Assembly: GCA_033764095.1 (NCBI GenBank)
Contig: JANRJF010000244.1
Location: 9,574 to 73,573, forward strand
DNA from: JBDTMT01 sp033764095
GTDB lineage: Bacteria > Desulfobacterota > Binatia > HRBIN30 > CADEER01
DNA: 64,000 bases
Direction: 5' to 3'
Made by a program: the position numbers and the translations under genes. Below, in pieces: positions 7,463 to 15,351 of the stretch; within the stretch, counting starts at the first letter, position 1, and every line of letters starts with the position of its first letter. Under the pieces are notes generated by a model. The model was not told where the DNA came from. It searched no databases and saw nothing but the letters and a program-made list of their open reading frames with translations.

Positions 7463-8958
7463 CAGACCGACAGTCCTTCCATGGTTGCGTACAGCTCGCA
7501 CCACTTGGCGTAGGTGCTGTCGAGCGCCGCGCGCCGCCCGGTGTCGGGATGCACCTCGGTGTGCGCGCACATGGCGCGCGCTGCCGCGGCCAGATCCCCA
7601 TAGGCGCCGCTGCCGGCGGCCACCAGCATGGCGCAGCCGAGGCCGGTGCTCTGCGGTTCGACCGCGCGGCGGATCGGCACGCCGACGCAGTCGGCGGCCC
7701 ACTGCATCAGCAGATCGTTGCGCGACATGCCGCCGCCGGCGATCAAGGTCGTGACGGTGCGGCCGGTGACCGCCTCGATCTGCGCCAGGTTGGCGCGCAG
7801 TGCGTAGGCGATGCTCTCGAAGAAGGCGCGCAGCAGGTCGCCGGCAGTCGGGCGCAGTTGCAGGCTCGGGAAGCGGAAGAACACGCCGCCGGGCATGTCG
7901 GGCCGCATCTTGGTCAGGTCGAAGACGCGCGGTCCGATGAAGCTGTACGTCCCGCCGGCCTGCGCGGCCGCCGCCAGCAGGTTGGCGCGAGCATGCCGGT
8001 CCGCCCCGTCCGGCACCAGCAGATCGAGCAGCCACAGGTACGCGTCACCGGTGCTGCCGAGATTCGACTCCAGGACCCAGCGCTCCGGCACGACGTGCAG
8101 CCCCGCCCACAGGTTGGCGCGCGGATCGAACAGGGGACGATCGACGACCAGCTGGATCGGACTGGTGGTGCCGAGCACGACGGCGACGTCGTCGACCTGC
8201 AGCGCGCCGGCGCCGAGCAGCGCGCACTGCGTATCGGCGCCGCCGGTGAACACCGGCGTGCCTTCGAGGAGCCCAGTCTGCGCGGCCGCCGCCGCATGCA
8301 CGGCGCCGACGCGCGTGCCGGAGGCGAAGACGGGCGGCAACACTGCGGCGGGAATCTCGAACTGCGCCAGGATCTCCTCCGACCAGGCGCGCGTGCGCAC
8401 GTCGAACAGCATCGACTCGGTGGCGTTGGATGGCTCGGTGCTGGCGACGCCCGACAGCCGAAAGGTCATCCAGTCGTTGATCATCAGCAGCCGCGCCGCC
8501 GGCGTGCCGCCCCGCTTGCGGTACCAGAGATAGCGCGCCAGCGGGAAGATGAACGGCGCCGAGTGGCCGGTGATCTCGTAGAGGCGCTCGCCGCCGAGCG
8601 CGCCGAGCACCTCGATGCCTTCCATGAAAGCGCGGCTGTCGAGGTTGGGACCGGCGTAGAGCTCGCGGCCGTCGGCGTCGAGCAGGACGCACCCCTCGCG
8701 CTGGCTGGTGGTCGCGACGCCGACGATGTCGGCCGCGGCGACCCCGCAATCGGCCAGCGCGGCGCGCGTGCAGCGCGTCAGGATGGTCCAGAACTGCGCC
8801 GGATCGAAGGCGTACTCCTTCACCACCGGCAGGTCGGGATTGGCGACGACGGTGTAGTCCCAGCGCTCGGCCCGCAGCGCCAGCAGGCGTCCGGCGAGGT
8901 CGAAGACGGAGCACTTCGCGCCGCCCGTACCGGCGTCGAGAACGGCGATCGCCGGCAT
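7462..8958 (-). CDS. FGGY-family carbohydrate kinase, LsrK-like
   Basis: A sugar or polyol kinase of 498 residues with the FGGY two-domain layout. The N-terminal phosphate loop is LDAGTGGAKCSVFDL. Next come TSQREGCVLLDADGRELY and NLDSRAF, a C-terminal FTGGADTQCALLGAG and LIAGGGMSRNDLLMQ for adenosine binding. The MREG/QREG region and NxDxRA resemble autoinducer-2 kinase LsrK more than xylulokinase, but no Lsr transporter or LsrF/G genes are nearby. It is probably a kinase for an uncommon sugar acid or polyol. It is encoded between a 2-hydroxyacid dehydrogenase (6-nt gap) and an esterase. Confidence 0.82.
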   Translation of the reverse strand: MPAIAVLDAGTGGAKCSVFDLAGRLLALRAERWDYTVVANPDLPVVKEYAFDPAQFWTILTRCTRAALADCGVAAADIVGVATTSQREGCVLLDADGRELYAGPNLDSRAFMEGIEVLGALGGERLYEITGHSAPFIFPLARYLWYRKRGGTPAARLLMINDWMTFRLSGVASTEPSNATESMLFDVRTRAWSEEILAQFEIPAAVLPPVFASGTRVGAVHAAAAAQTGLLEGTPVFTGGADTQCALLGAGALQVDDVAVVLGTTSPIQLVVDRPLFDPRANLWAGLHVVPERWVLESNLGSTGDAYLWLLDLLVPDGADRHARANLLAAAAQAGGTYSFIGPRVFDLTKMRPDMPGGVFFRFPSLQLRPTAGDLLRAFFESIAYALRANLAQIEAVTGRTVTTLIAGGGMSRNDLLMQWAADCVGVPIRRAVEPQSTGLGCAMLVAAGSGAYGDLAAAARAMCAHTEVHPDTGRRAALDSTYAKWCELYATMEGLSV

Positions 8959-8964
8959 GGACGG

Positions 8965-9969
8965 TCAGCCGCCGAGCACGCCTGGATTGGCGACGTAGGG
9001 CGGGCGTCCGCCGCCGAGCCAGGCCTCGATGCCGTCCAGGATCAGGTCGGTCTGATGGCGCACGACGTCGCGCGTCGCACCGCCCAGATGCGGCGCCACC
9101 AACACGTTGGGCAGCTGCACGTAACGATTCTCCGGCCGCACCGGCTCGTCGGCGAAGACGTCGAGCGCAGCGCCGGCGAGGTGGCCGTCGCACAGTGCGG
9201 CATAGAGCGCGTCGTCGTCGACGATCGCGGCGCGCGCCAGGTTGAGGAAGTAGGCGCCGCGCTTCATCGACCGAATGCGCTCACGGGTGATCAGGCCGTA
9301 GTTCTCCGGCGTGTCGGGGCAGTGCAGGGTGAAGACGTCCGCCTGCCGGATGACGTCGTCGAGGCCGAGCGGCTCCGCGCCGGCGGCGCGCACCGCGGCC
9401 GCATCGACGAATGGGTCGTACACCACGACGCGGCTGCCGAAGGCGCGCACGCGTTGCACGACGCGGTGGCCGATGGCGCCGAAGCCGACGACGCCGACGG
9501 TGACGCCGTTCAGCTCGAAGCCGCCGTAGGTGCTGTAGGCGCTGAGATAGTCCTTGGTGCCGGTGAACGTCATCTGCCCCGACTTGAGCAGGTGGTTGAC
9601 CGTGTAGATGTGCCGCGCCAGCGCCAGCATGAACCCGAGCGTGAGGTCGGCGACCGCGTCGGCATTGCGCCCGGGCGCGAACAGCACCGGAATGCCGAGC
9701 GCGGTGGCGCGCGCCAGGCCGACGTTGATGGGATCGCCACGGCAGCAGCCGATCAGCCGCAGCCGGGTGTTGTCGAGCACCTCGTCGTGCACCAGGTCGG
9801 CCTCGACGATCAGCACGTCGGCGCCGATCTCGCCGATGCGCTGCGCGAACTGCGCGCCGTCGAAGTAGATGGTCTGCTTCTCGCGCCAGTCCTCGTGCAC
9901 CACCTCCATGTGCTGGCCCAGGCGCCGCAGGCCCTCCGGGGTGAACGAGGCGGTGATGAAGGCCTTCAC
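8965..9969 (-). CDS. D-isomer-specific 2-hydroxyacid dehydrogenase
   Basis: An NAD(P)-dependent reductase/dehydrogenase of 334 residues, SerA-like. The nucleotide fold motif is GVVGFGAIGHRVV. The catalytic triad residues lie in NLARAAIVD (Arg), FADEPV (Glu) and APHLGGAT (His). Start GTG 9969 is supported by AGAGGAA 7 nt upstream, and it overlaps the tetR stop by 4 nt (GTGA). It is not a full SerA because the C-terminal regulatory domain is absent. Together with the kinase gene it suggests catabolism of a hydroxy-acid or sugar-acid substrate. Confidence 0.87.
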   Translation of the reverse strand: MKAFITASFTPEGLRRLGQHMEVVHEDWREKQTIYFDGAQFAQRIGEIGADVLIVEADLVHDEVLDNTRLRLIGCCRGDPINVGLARATALGIPVLFAPGRNADAVADLTLGFMLALARHIYTVNHLLKSGQMTFTGTKDYLSAYSTYGGFELNGVTVGVVGFGAIGHRVVQRVRAFGSRVVVYDPFVDAAAVRAAGAEPLGLDDVIRQADVFTLHCPDTPENYGLITRERIRSMKRGAYFLNLARAAIVDDDALYAALCDGHLAGAALDVFADEPVRPENRYVQLPNVLVAPHLGGATRDVVRHQTDLILDGIEAWLGGGRPPYVANPGVLGG

Positions 9970-10619
9970 GGGTGTTTCCTCTTCTCGGCGCGGATCAGCA
10001 TGTGCACCAGGTTGATGACGTGCGGCCGCAGGCGGTCGCGCAGGGCCGGGCTGCGCACGCTGCCGCCCAGCAGGTTGGCGAACTGCTGGCTGTCGAGCAT
10101 GAACAGCAGCAGCACCGAATGCACGGTCAGCATGAAGATCGGCGCGTCCTGCTCGTCGACGATGCGGCTCAGGTCGTACGTCCAGGTGGCGAAGCGTCGC
10201 CACGCCGGCAGCAGGATGTCGCGCTCGATCGCGTTGGTGCCCTCGGTCGCCTCGAGCAGGCGCCGCACCATCAGCTTCGGGATGTTCGGGTTGTCGGCGA
10301 AGAAGTCGAACAGGCGGCCCATCGCGTCGTCGACCACCTGGCGGCTCGCCGGGCGCTCCAGCGACGCCTCCGGGATCGACGACTGCACGAGCTCGACGAT
10401 GCGGTCGTAGATGTCCTCGAAAACGGCGAAGTAGAGCGTCTCCTTCGATTCCCAATGGTAGTGCAGACTGGAGATGTTGACCCCCGCCGCGGCGGCGATC
10501 TCGCGCGTCGAGGCGCCCTCGAATCCCTTTGCGGCGAAGACCGCCTCGGCGGCGTTCAGAATGCGCGCTTTGGTCGAGGCCGGTGCTTCGCGCGCCTTGG
10601 TCAGTGCCGAGCGCGACAC
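9966..10619 (-). CDS. TetR/AcrR-family transcriptional regulator
   Basis: A 217-residue regulator. The N-terminal helix-turn-helix is typical (ARILNAAEAVFAAKGFEG, then TREIAAAAGVNISSLHYHW). The ligand-binding C-terminal domain is hydrophobic. The start is GTG 10619, with GGAGAG upstream. It is first in the operon with the dehydrogenase, kinase and esterase, so it probably controls its own transcription. A 16-bp imperfect palindrome 37 nt upstream is a candidate operator. The effector is unknown. Confidence 0.9.
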   Translation of the reverse strand: MSRSALTKAREAPASTKARILNAAEAVFAAKGFEGASTREIAAAAGVNISSLHYHWESKETLYFAVFEDIYDRIVELVQSSIPEASLERPASRQVVDDAMGRLFDFFADNPNIPKLMVRRLLEATEGTNAIERDILLPAWRRFATWTYDLSRIVDEQDAPIFMLTVHSVLLLFMLDSQQFANLLGGSVRSPALRDRLRPHVINLVHMLIRAEKRKHP

Positions 10620-10655
10620 GGTCGCTCTCCACGAGGGTGCGCTTTAATCATTTGA

Positions 10656-10671
10656 CCGAAACGCTTTACGG
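10656..10671. promoter_or_regulatory. Candidate TetR operator palindrome
   Basis: CCGAAACGCTTTACGG is a 16-bp sequence in which 12 of 16 positions agree with its own reverse complement (CCG-x-AA-x-GC-x-TT-x-CGG). It lies 37 nt upstream of the tetR start. Its size and position suit autorepression; binding has not been shown. Confidence 0.45.
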
Positions 10672-10735
10672 AAAGGGCTGTCGCACTGTCAAGCAAGCAT
10701 CCGCGGCGCCCGGCATGCGCGCGCGCGGAGGAAAA

Positions 10736-10764
10736 TTGACATCGCATCTGCCCGCGATTAGAGG
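10736..10764 (+). promoter_or_regulatory. Candidate promoter of the acidic-protein gene
   Basis: TTGACA at 10736-10741 is a perfect -35 box. At 17 nt spacing the -10 position reads TAGAGG, a poor match. The predicted start of transcription would fall just before the hairpin at 10774. Confidence 0.33.
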
Positions 10765-10773
10765 GACGCCGCA

Positions 10774-10800
10774 GCGCCGCGCCAGCGGCGCGCGTTTTTT
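10774..10800 (+). terminator. Terminator-like hairpin in the leader of the acidic-protein gene
   Basis: The stem GCGCCGC / GCGGCGC (10774-10780, 10785-10791) has a GCCA loop and is followed by GCG and six T. It ends directly before CTGGAGG, the ribosome binding site of the gene at 10813. No plus-strand gene lies upstream before 6682, so it is not the end of another transcript. It is either an attenuator or a 5' stability hairpin. Confidence 0.55.
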
Positions 10801-10812
10801 CTGGAGGTGTTC

Positions 10813-11028
10813 ATGGACGAGTGGGGCTTGGCCAAGCGCCGCGGTGAGGAAGAAGAGGACGAGTTGGAACGGGACGAAGACGACGACGCCGAGGAGACCG
10901 ACGACGCCGACGAGGCGGAGTGGGACGGCGACGAGGACGACGACGACGACGACGACGACGAGGACTGGGACGACGACGAGGAAGACGACGACGACGGGGA
11001 CGACGACGAGGACGAAGAAGAGTGGTGA
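10813..11028 (+). CDS. Extremely acidic low-complexity small protein
   Basis: A 71-residue protein; more than two thirds of its residues are Asp or Glu, with runs such as DEDDDDDDDDED. Start ATG 10813 is chosen because CTGGAGG lies 5 nt upstream; a GTG at 10807 is less likely. The N-terminus MDEWGLAKRR is the only basic or mixed part. The GAC/GAG repeats could be simple-sequence expansion. The good ribosome site and the conserved frame next to dtd nevertheless suggest a real gene. A possible role in metal or basic-protein binding is speculation. Confidence 0.6.
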   Translation: MDEWGLAKRRGEEEEDELERDEDDDAEETDDADEAEWDGDEDDDDDDDDEDWDDDEEDDDDGDDDEDEEEW

Positions 11029-11046
11029 TCCCCGCGGCGTGAGCGC

Positions 11047-11493
11047 ATGCGCGCCGTAGTCCAACGGGTTCTGGAGGCCTCGGTCGAGGTGGCGGAAGTC
11101 CGCATCAGCCACATCGGCCGGGGCCTTCTCGTTCTGTTGGGCGTCGCCCACGCGGACGGCGAGGCGGAGGCGGACTGGATGACCGACAAGCTGCTCGGCC
11201 TGCGCATCTTCGCCAACCCGGACGGGAAGTTCGACGCCTCGCTGCTCGACGTCGGCGGCGCTGCGCTGGTGGTGTCGCAGTTCACGCTCTACGGCGACAC
11301 CCGCAAGGGCCGGCGGCCCTCGTTCACCGCGGCTGCGCCGCCGGCGCAGGCGGAGCCGCTCTACCGCCGCGTCGTCGACGGCCTGGCCGCGCGCGGCGTG
11401 CCGACCGGCGCCGGCCGTTTCGGCGCCACCATGCAGGTGCACCTGGTGAACGACGGTCCGGTCACGCTGATCGTCGATTCCGCCACCGGGTGA
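11047..11493 (+). CDS. dtd: D-aminoacyl-tRNA deacylase
   Basis: Removes D-amino acids wrongly attached to tRNA and is cytosolic. At 148 residues it has normal length. Both active-site signatures of the family are visible: SQFTLYGDTRKGRRPSF in the middle and NDGPVTLIV near the C-terminus, where the family has the cross-subunit Gly-Pro motif (NxGPVT). The gene starts 19 nt after the acidic protein and is followed 5 nt later by the next gene. Confidence 0.95.
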   Translation: MRAVVQRVLEASVEVAEVRISHIGRGLLVLLGVAHADGEAEADWMTDKLLGLRIFANPDGKFDASLLDVGGAALVVSQFTLYGDTRKGRRPSFTAAAPPAQAEPLYRRVVDGLAARGVPTGAGRFGATMQVHLVNDGPVTLIVDSATG

Positions 11494-11497
11494 ACCA

Positions 11498-11956
11498 ATG
11501 GCGCGCGCCGGCTTCTACGCCATCCACAACTCCAGCATCCGCTTCGGCCGCGACGGGCGCTGGTATGCCGATGGCCAGCCGATCACCAACCCGCGCATCG
11601 CCGACCTCTTCTCGCGGCACGTGCAGCGCGCCGAGGACGGCACCTATCGCCTGCGCATTGCCGACGAGCAGGCGACGATCGAGATCGAGGACACCCCGTA
11701 CGTGGTGATCGCCGCTGGCGAGACGGATGGGGTGGCCTGGATCGAGCTGAACGACCGCAGTCGTGAAGTCCTCGACCCGACCTCGCTGGCGGTCGGCGCC
11801 GACGAGGTGCTCTACTGCCGCGTCAAGGGCGGTCGCGAGCCGGCCCGCTTCCTGCGGCCGGCGTACTACCAGATCGGCCACCTCATCGACGCCGCGCCGG
11901 GCGGTGGCTTCATCGTCCGCAGCGCCGGCGGGACCCATCCGATTGGCCGCCGCTGA
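11498..11956 (+). CDS. DUF1285-like protein
   Basis: A 152-residue protein of unknown function. The patterns IRFGRDGRWYADGQPITN, then DGTYRLRI and IEIEDTPYVVI match the beta-rich layout I associate with DUF1285, a family often found near housekeeping genes. There is no signal peptide or membrane segment. Its end overlaps the trmL start by 14 nt, so the two are probably coupled. The family assignment is from memory of the pattern. Confidence 0.65.
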   Translation: MARAGFYAIHNSSIRFGRDGRWYADGQPITNPRIADLFSRHVQRAEDGTYRLRIADEQATIEIEDTPYVVIAAGETDGVAWIELNDRSREVLDPTSLAVGADEVLYCRVKGGREPARFLRPAYYQIGHLIDAAPGGGFIVRSAGGTHPIGRR

Positions 11957-12431
11957 GTCGACCCCGGGGCTGCACGTCGTCCTGGTGCAGCCAGAGATCC
12001 CGCCCAATACCGGCAGCATCGCGCGCCTCTGCGCCGCGACGCGGACGCGGCTGCACCTGGTGCGGCCGCTCGGCTTCTCGCTCGAGGACCGCTACCTGCG
12101 GCGCGCCGGGCTGGACTACTGGCCGCACGTCGATCTGCACGTCCACGACGATTGGCAGGCCTACCTCGCCGCCGCGCAGCCGCGCCACGCGCTGGCGTTC
12201 TCCGCCCGCGCGACGCGCTCGTACGTCAGCGCACCGCTGCGCGAGACGCCGCTGCACCTGGTCTTCGGCGGCGAGACGCGCGGCCTGCCGGACGCGATTC
12301 GCGATGCCTATGCCGCGGCGCTGTTCCGCATCCCGCACTTCAGTCCGCACGTGCGCAGCCTCAACCTGTCCAACGCCGTGTCGATCGTCGTCTACGAGGC
12401 GTTGCGCCAGCAGGGTCGGCTCGACGCCTGA
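11943..12431 (+). CDS. trmL: tRNA (cytidine(34)-2'-O)-methyltransferase
   Basis: A SPOUT-class methyltransferase that modifies the wobble base of leucine tRNAs. The opening motif LVQPEIPPNTGSIARLCA is characteristic. VFGGETRGLP and IPHFSPHVRSLNLSNAVSI form the trefoil knot that binds S-adenosylmethionine. Length is about 160 residues, as usual for TrmL. No ATG lies before the first motif, so the start is taken as TTG 11943, overlapping the previous gene; CTG 11970 is an alternative. Confidence 0.9.
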   Translation: MAAAESTPGLHVVLVQPEIPPNTGSIARLCAATRTRLHLVRPLGFSLEDRYLRRAGLDYWPHVDLHVHDDWQAYLAAAQPRHALAFSARATRSYVSAPLRETPLHLVFGGETRGLPDAIRDAYAAALFRIPHFSPHVRSLNLSNAVSIVVYEALRQQGRLDA

Positions 12432-12471
12432 GGCCTGGCATCGACACGGGCGCGGGGCTAGGGTCGCGGTC

Positions 12472-12732
12472 GTGGACGACGTACGCTTCGCCGAGAGCGA
12501 GTTCCTGGTCGGGTGGTGCGCAATCTGCGCTCGCGACGTGCTGACCTATCCGGATGCCGAGACGGCCGAGGGCGTCCAACGCTGCGTCCACTGCGAGCAG
12601 CGCGTCAGTCGCCTGCGCCCTGCCACCGGCGAGACCCTGCCCGAGCACGGCTACGACCTGCTGGAAGAGGGCGGCTGCGGCCGGCCCGACTGCGGCGGCG
12701 GCAAGTGCGGCAGCCGCGGCGCCACGCACTGA
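12472..12732 (+). CDS. Small zinc-ribbon protein, Cys-rich tail
   Basis: An 86-residue protein from GTG 12472. Two CxxC pairs (WCAICARD and RCVHCEQR), about 20 residues apart, form a probable zinc ribbon. The C-terminus GCGRPDCGGGKCGSRG adds three more cysteines, resembling a metal-binding tail. No function is recognised. A 23-bp tandem duplication covers its last codons and stop. Confidence 0.6.
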   Translation: MDDVRFAESEFLVGWCAICARDVLTYPDAETAEGVQRCVHCEQRVSRLRPATGETLPEHGYDLLEEGGCGRPDCGGGKCGSRGATH

Positions 12733-12756
12733 GCAGCCGCGGCGCCACGCACTGAG
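12711..12756 (+). repeat. 23-bp tandem duplication across a stop codon
   Basis: The 23 bases at 12711-12733 are repeated exactly at 12734-12756. The unit includes the terminal codons and the TGA of the zinc-ribbon gene, so a second, unused copy of the gene end lies in the intergenic space. It looks like a recent slippage event. Confidence 0.95.
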
Positions 12757-12815
12757 CGGCGCGTCGCCGGTAATCGGCGTGGCAGCGCCCTGATCGCTGT
12801 GGCAGCATCGTCGCC

Positions 12816-14285
12816 ATGCTGCGCAGCGTCCGTTTTGGCGTGGTCGTGGTCTGGGCGGCGCTGTTGATTGCCCTGGCGCGCTCGCAGATGCCGCCGGCCG
12901 CCACCCCGCCGGCGGATCCAGCTGCGCTACCGGTCGCCGGCGACAGCGCCGCGGCCGAGGACGCCTGGAGCGGGCTCTACATGCAGGGGCACAAGGTCGG
13001 CTACGCGCACAGCCGCACCGCGCCGAGGGACGGCGGCTACCGGCTGGACGAAACCTCGGTCATGCGCCTGCGGGTGCTCGACAGCGAGCAGACGATCCGC
13101 GCCGTCATCGACGCCGACACCGGCGCCGACTGGGCGGTGCGCCGCTTCGCGGTCAATCTCGACACCGACCTCGGCGCCTTCGACGTGCGCGGCAGCGTCG
13201 CCGGCGACACGCTGACCCTGGCGATGCGCTCCGGCGGCGAGACCACCGAGCAGCGCGTGCCAATCAGCGAGCCGATCTACCTGCCGAGCGCGGCGCGCGC
13301 CGCGGCGGTGGCGCGCGGCCTGCGTGAGGGCGCGACCTTCACCGTGCGGGTGTTCGACCCGTCCGCGCTGGAGCACCAGCCGATGACCATCCGCGTGCTC
13401 GGTCGCGAGTCGCTCTCAGTCGACGGCGTCGCGCAGCCGGCCTGGAAGTTGCGCGAGTCGTTCCGCGGCATCGAGTCGACCGTCTGGCTCGATGCGGCCG
13501 GCAAGACGCTGCGCGAGGAAGGGCCGATGGGACTGGTGACGGTGCGCGAGAGCGCCACGCAGGCGATGAACGAGGGGTGGGCGACGGCGCCGTTCGACCT
13601 GATGGCGGCGGTCGCGGTGCGTCCGGCGCAGCCGATCTCCGACCCGCGCCAGCGCGACGAGCTGCGCCTGCGCGTCGGCGGGCTCGAGTCGGTGGCCGTG
13701 CCGACCGACGCGCGCCAGACGTTGCATGACGGGACGTTGACCGTTCGTCGCGAGCCCGGCGGAGCGGCGAGCTACACCCTGCCGTACGCCGGCGACCAGT
13801 GGCGCGGCGAGCTGGCGGCGACGCCGTTCCTGCAGATCGACCATCCGTCGGTGCAGGCGGCGGCGGGCGAGGCGCTCGGCGACGAACGCGATGCGCGCCG
13901 CGCCGCCGAGCGATTGCGCCGCTGGGTGTACGGGGCGCTGGAGAAGCGCCCGGCGGCAACCATCCCGAATGCCGTTCAGGTGCTGCAGACGCGCGCCGGC
14001 GACTGCAACGAGCACGCCGTGCTGTTCGCCGCGCTGGCGCGCGCCGCCGGCCTGCCGGCGCGCGTCGTCGCCGGATTGGTCTACGCCGACGGCGTGTTCC
14101 TGTACCACGCCTGGGACGAGGTCTGGCTCGGCGACGGCTGGGTCAGCGTCGACGCCGCCTTCGACCAGAGCCCGGTGGACGTGACGCACATCAAGTTGGT
14201 GGAGGGCGGTCCCGAGGCACACGCGGCGTTGGTGCCGGTCATCGGTCGGCTCACGCTCGACGTGCTGCCGGGGGAGGCGGGGTGA
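12816..14285 (+). CDS. Transglutaminase-like domain protein, membrane-anchored
   Basis: A 489-residue protein with an N-terminal hydrophobic segment (VVVVWAALLIALA) that serves as signal or anchor, so the bulk is periplasmic. A ~350-residue beta-rich part precedes a transglutaminase/cysteine-protease core: Cys397 in RAGDCNEHA, His in YHAWDEVWL and Asp in SVDAAFDQ complete the triad. Such proteins cleave or crosslink peptides; the substrate is unknown. The next gene starts within its stop (GTGA). Confidence 0.85.
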   Translation: MLRSVRFGVVVVWAALLIALARSQMPPAATPPADPAALPVAGDSAAAEDAWSGLYMQGHKVGYAHSRTAPRDGGYRLDETSVMRLRVLDSEQTIRAVIDADTGADWAVRRFAVNLDTDLGAFDVRGSVAGDTLTLAMRSGGETTEQRVPISEPIYLPSAARAAAVARGLREGATFTVRVFDPSALEHQPMTIRVLGRESLSVDGVAQPAWKLRESFRGIESTVWLDAAGKTLREEGPMGLVTVRESATQAMNEGWATAPFDLMAAVAVRPAQPISDPRQRDELRLRVGGLESVAVPTDARQTLHDGTLTVRREPGGAASYTLPYAGDQWRGELAATPFLQIDHPSVQAAAGEALGDERDARRAAERLRRWVYGALEKRPAATIPNAVQVLQTRAGDCNEHAVLFAALARAAGLPARVVAGLVYADGVFLYHAWDEVWLGDGWVSVDAAFDQSPVDVTHIKLVEGGPEAHAALVPVIGRLTLDVLPGEAG

Positions 14286-14809
14286 GGCGCGACCGCGGCG
14301 GCCTGCCGCCGCTGCATCTGCAGCTCGCCGGGCCCGCAGCGCGACCGAGCGGATTCCCCGATCACGCCTTCGTGCTGCCGGCGCTCGCCGTCGGCGAGTA
14401 CCCGACGCCGGAGGACGCCGGCTGGTTGCGCGCGGCGCAGCGCTTCACCGCCGTGGTCTCGCTGCAGGACGACGAGGACCTGCGCCGCAAAGGGCTGCAC
14501 GCGGGCGCGCTCGGCCGCGCCTTCGACGCGGCCGGCCTCGACTGGCTCCGCCATCCGGCCGAGGACGGCAACCCGGAGAGCCTGCGTGGCGCGCTCGACG
14601 CCGCGGTCGCGTCGGTGCACCGGCACGTGGCGAGCGGCGGGCGCGTCTACCTGCACTGCAATGCCGGCCTCAATCGGGCCCCGACCGTGGCCATCGCCTA
14701 TCTGCACGTGCATCGCGGCCTGGACCTGGACGCGGCGCGCGATCGGGTGAAGGCGGTGCGCGCCTGCGTTCCGTACATGCGCGTGCTGGAGGCGCACTTC
14801 GGCGCCTGA
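14282..14809 (+). CDS. Dual-specificity/tyrosine protein phosphatase
   Basis: A 175-residue phosphatase from GTG 14282, coupled to the transglutaminase gene by a 4-nt overlap. The active-site loop HCNAGLNRAPT is the CX5R motif, with Cys126 as nucleophile and Arg132. The general acid probably lies in the HPAEDGNPES segment. Targets may be phosphotyrosine or other phosphoesters. It is cytosolic and lacks a signal peptide. Confidence 0.83.
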   Translation: MRRDRGGLPPLHLQLAGPAARPSGFPDHAFVLPALAVGEYPTPEDAGWLRAAQRFTAVVSLQDDEDLRRKGLHAGALGRAFDAAGLDWLRHPAEDGNPESLRGALDAAVASVHRHVASGGRVYLHCNAGLNRAPTVAIAYLHVHRGLDLDAARDRVKAVRACVPYMRVLEAHFGA

Positions 14810-14812
14810 GCC

Positions 14813-15274
14813 TCAGTGTGCGCCGGTGCCGCGGCGCCGCAGCGGCGCTTCGTTGAAGTCGAGCCAGTAGCGGCCGAGGTGCTGCAGCAGCTCGTTGAAG
14901 CGGTCGAAGTCGACCGGCTTGCGGACGTAGCTGTTGACGCCGAGGCGGTACGCCTCCTGGATGTCCTGCTCCTCGTTGGACAGCGTCAGCACCACCACCG
15001 GCAACAGCCGCGTGCGCCCGTCGGCGCGCAGGCGGCGCAGCACTTCGAGCCCGTCGACCTTCGGCAGCTTGAGGTCGAGCAGCACCAAGTCGGGTTGCAG
15101 GTCGACGTTGCGGCCGGTGTAGGCGCCGTTGGCGAACAGGAAGTCGAGCGCCTCGACGCCGTGCCGCACCACCACGACCTCGGTGGCGATGCGGTTCTTC
15201 TTCAGCGCCCGCATGGTCAGCTCGACGTCGTCGGGATTGTCTTCGACGAGCAGGATCAAGCGGTTGGACGGCAT
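14813..15274 (-). CDS. Single-domain response regulator (Rcp1-like)
   Basis: A 153-residue receiver domain with no output domain. Acidic pocket residues sit in LVEDNPDD. The phosphoacceptor Asp is in LVLLDLKLPKVDG, the switch Thr in VVLTLS and the Lys in VRKPVDF. The long insertion YTGRNVDLQP before the acceptor strand is typical of Rcp1-type regulators, which relay phosphate or dock on partners. It follows the histidine kinase gene by 77 nt and is probably its substrate. Confidence 0.93.
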   Translation of the reverse strand: MPSNRLILLVEDNPDDVELTMRALKKNRIATEVVVVRHGVEALDFLFANGAYTGRNVDLQPDLVLLDLKLPKVDGLEVLRRLRADGRTRLLPVVVLTLSNEEQDIQEAYRLGVNSYVRKPVDFDRFNELLQHLGRYWLDFNEAPLRRRGTGAH

Positions 15275-15351
15275 CGCGGTGCTCTCGCTCCTCCCCTGCG
15301 ATCGCCCCGGGGGCGACGGCCGCGCCTATACAGCAGGTTGTCCCCGCGTGC

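Noticed and set aside
7549..10410. A 953-codon plus-strand frame opposite the kinase/dehydrogenase/tetR operon
   Set aside because: Translation is low-complexity and lacks motifs; three clear genes with ribosome sites occupy the other strand.
10813..11028. Acidic frame as a pure simple-sequence artefact
   Set aside because: Not fully rejected: it has a well-placed ribosome site and lies directly before dtd, so it was kept with moderate confidence.
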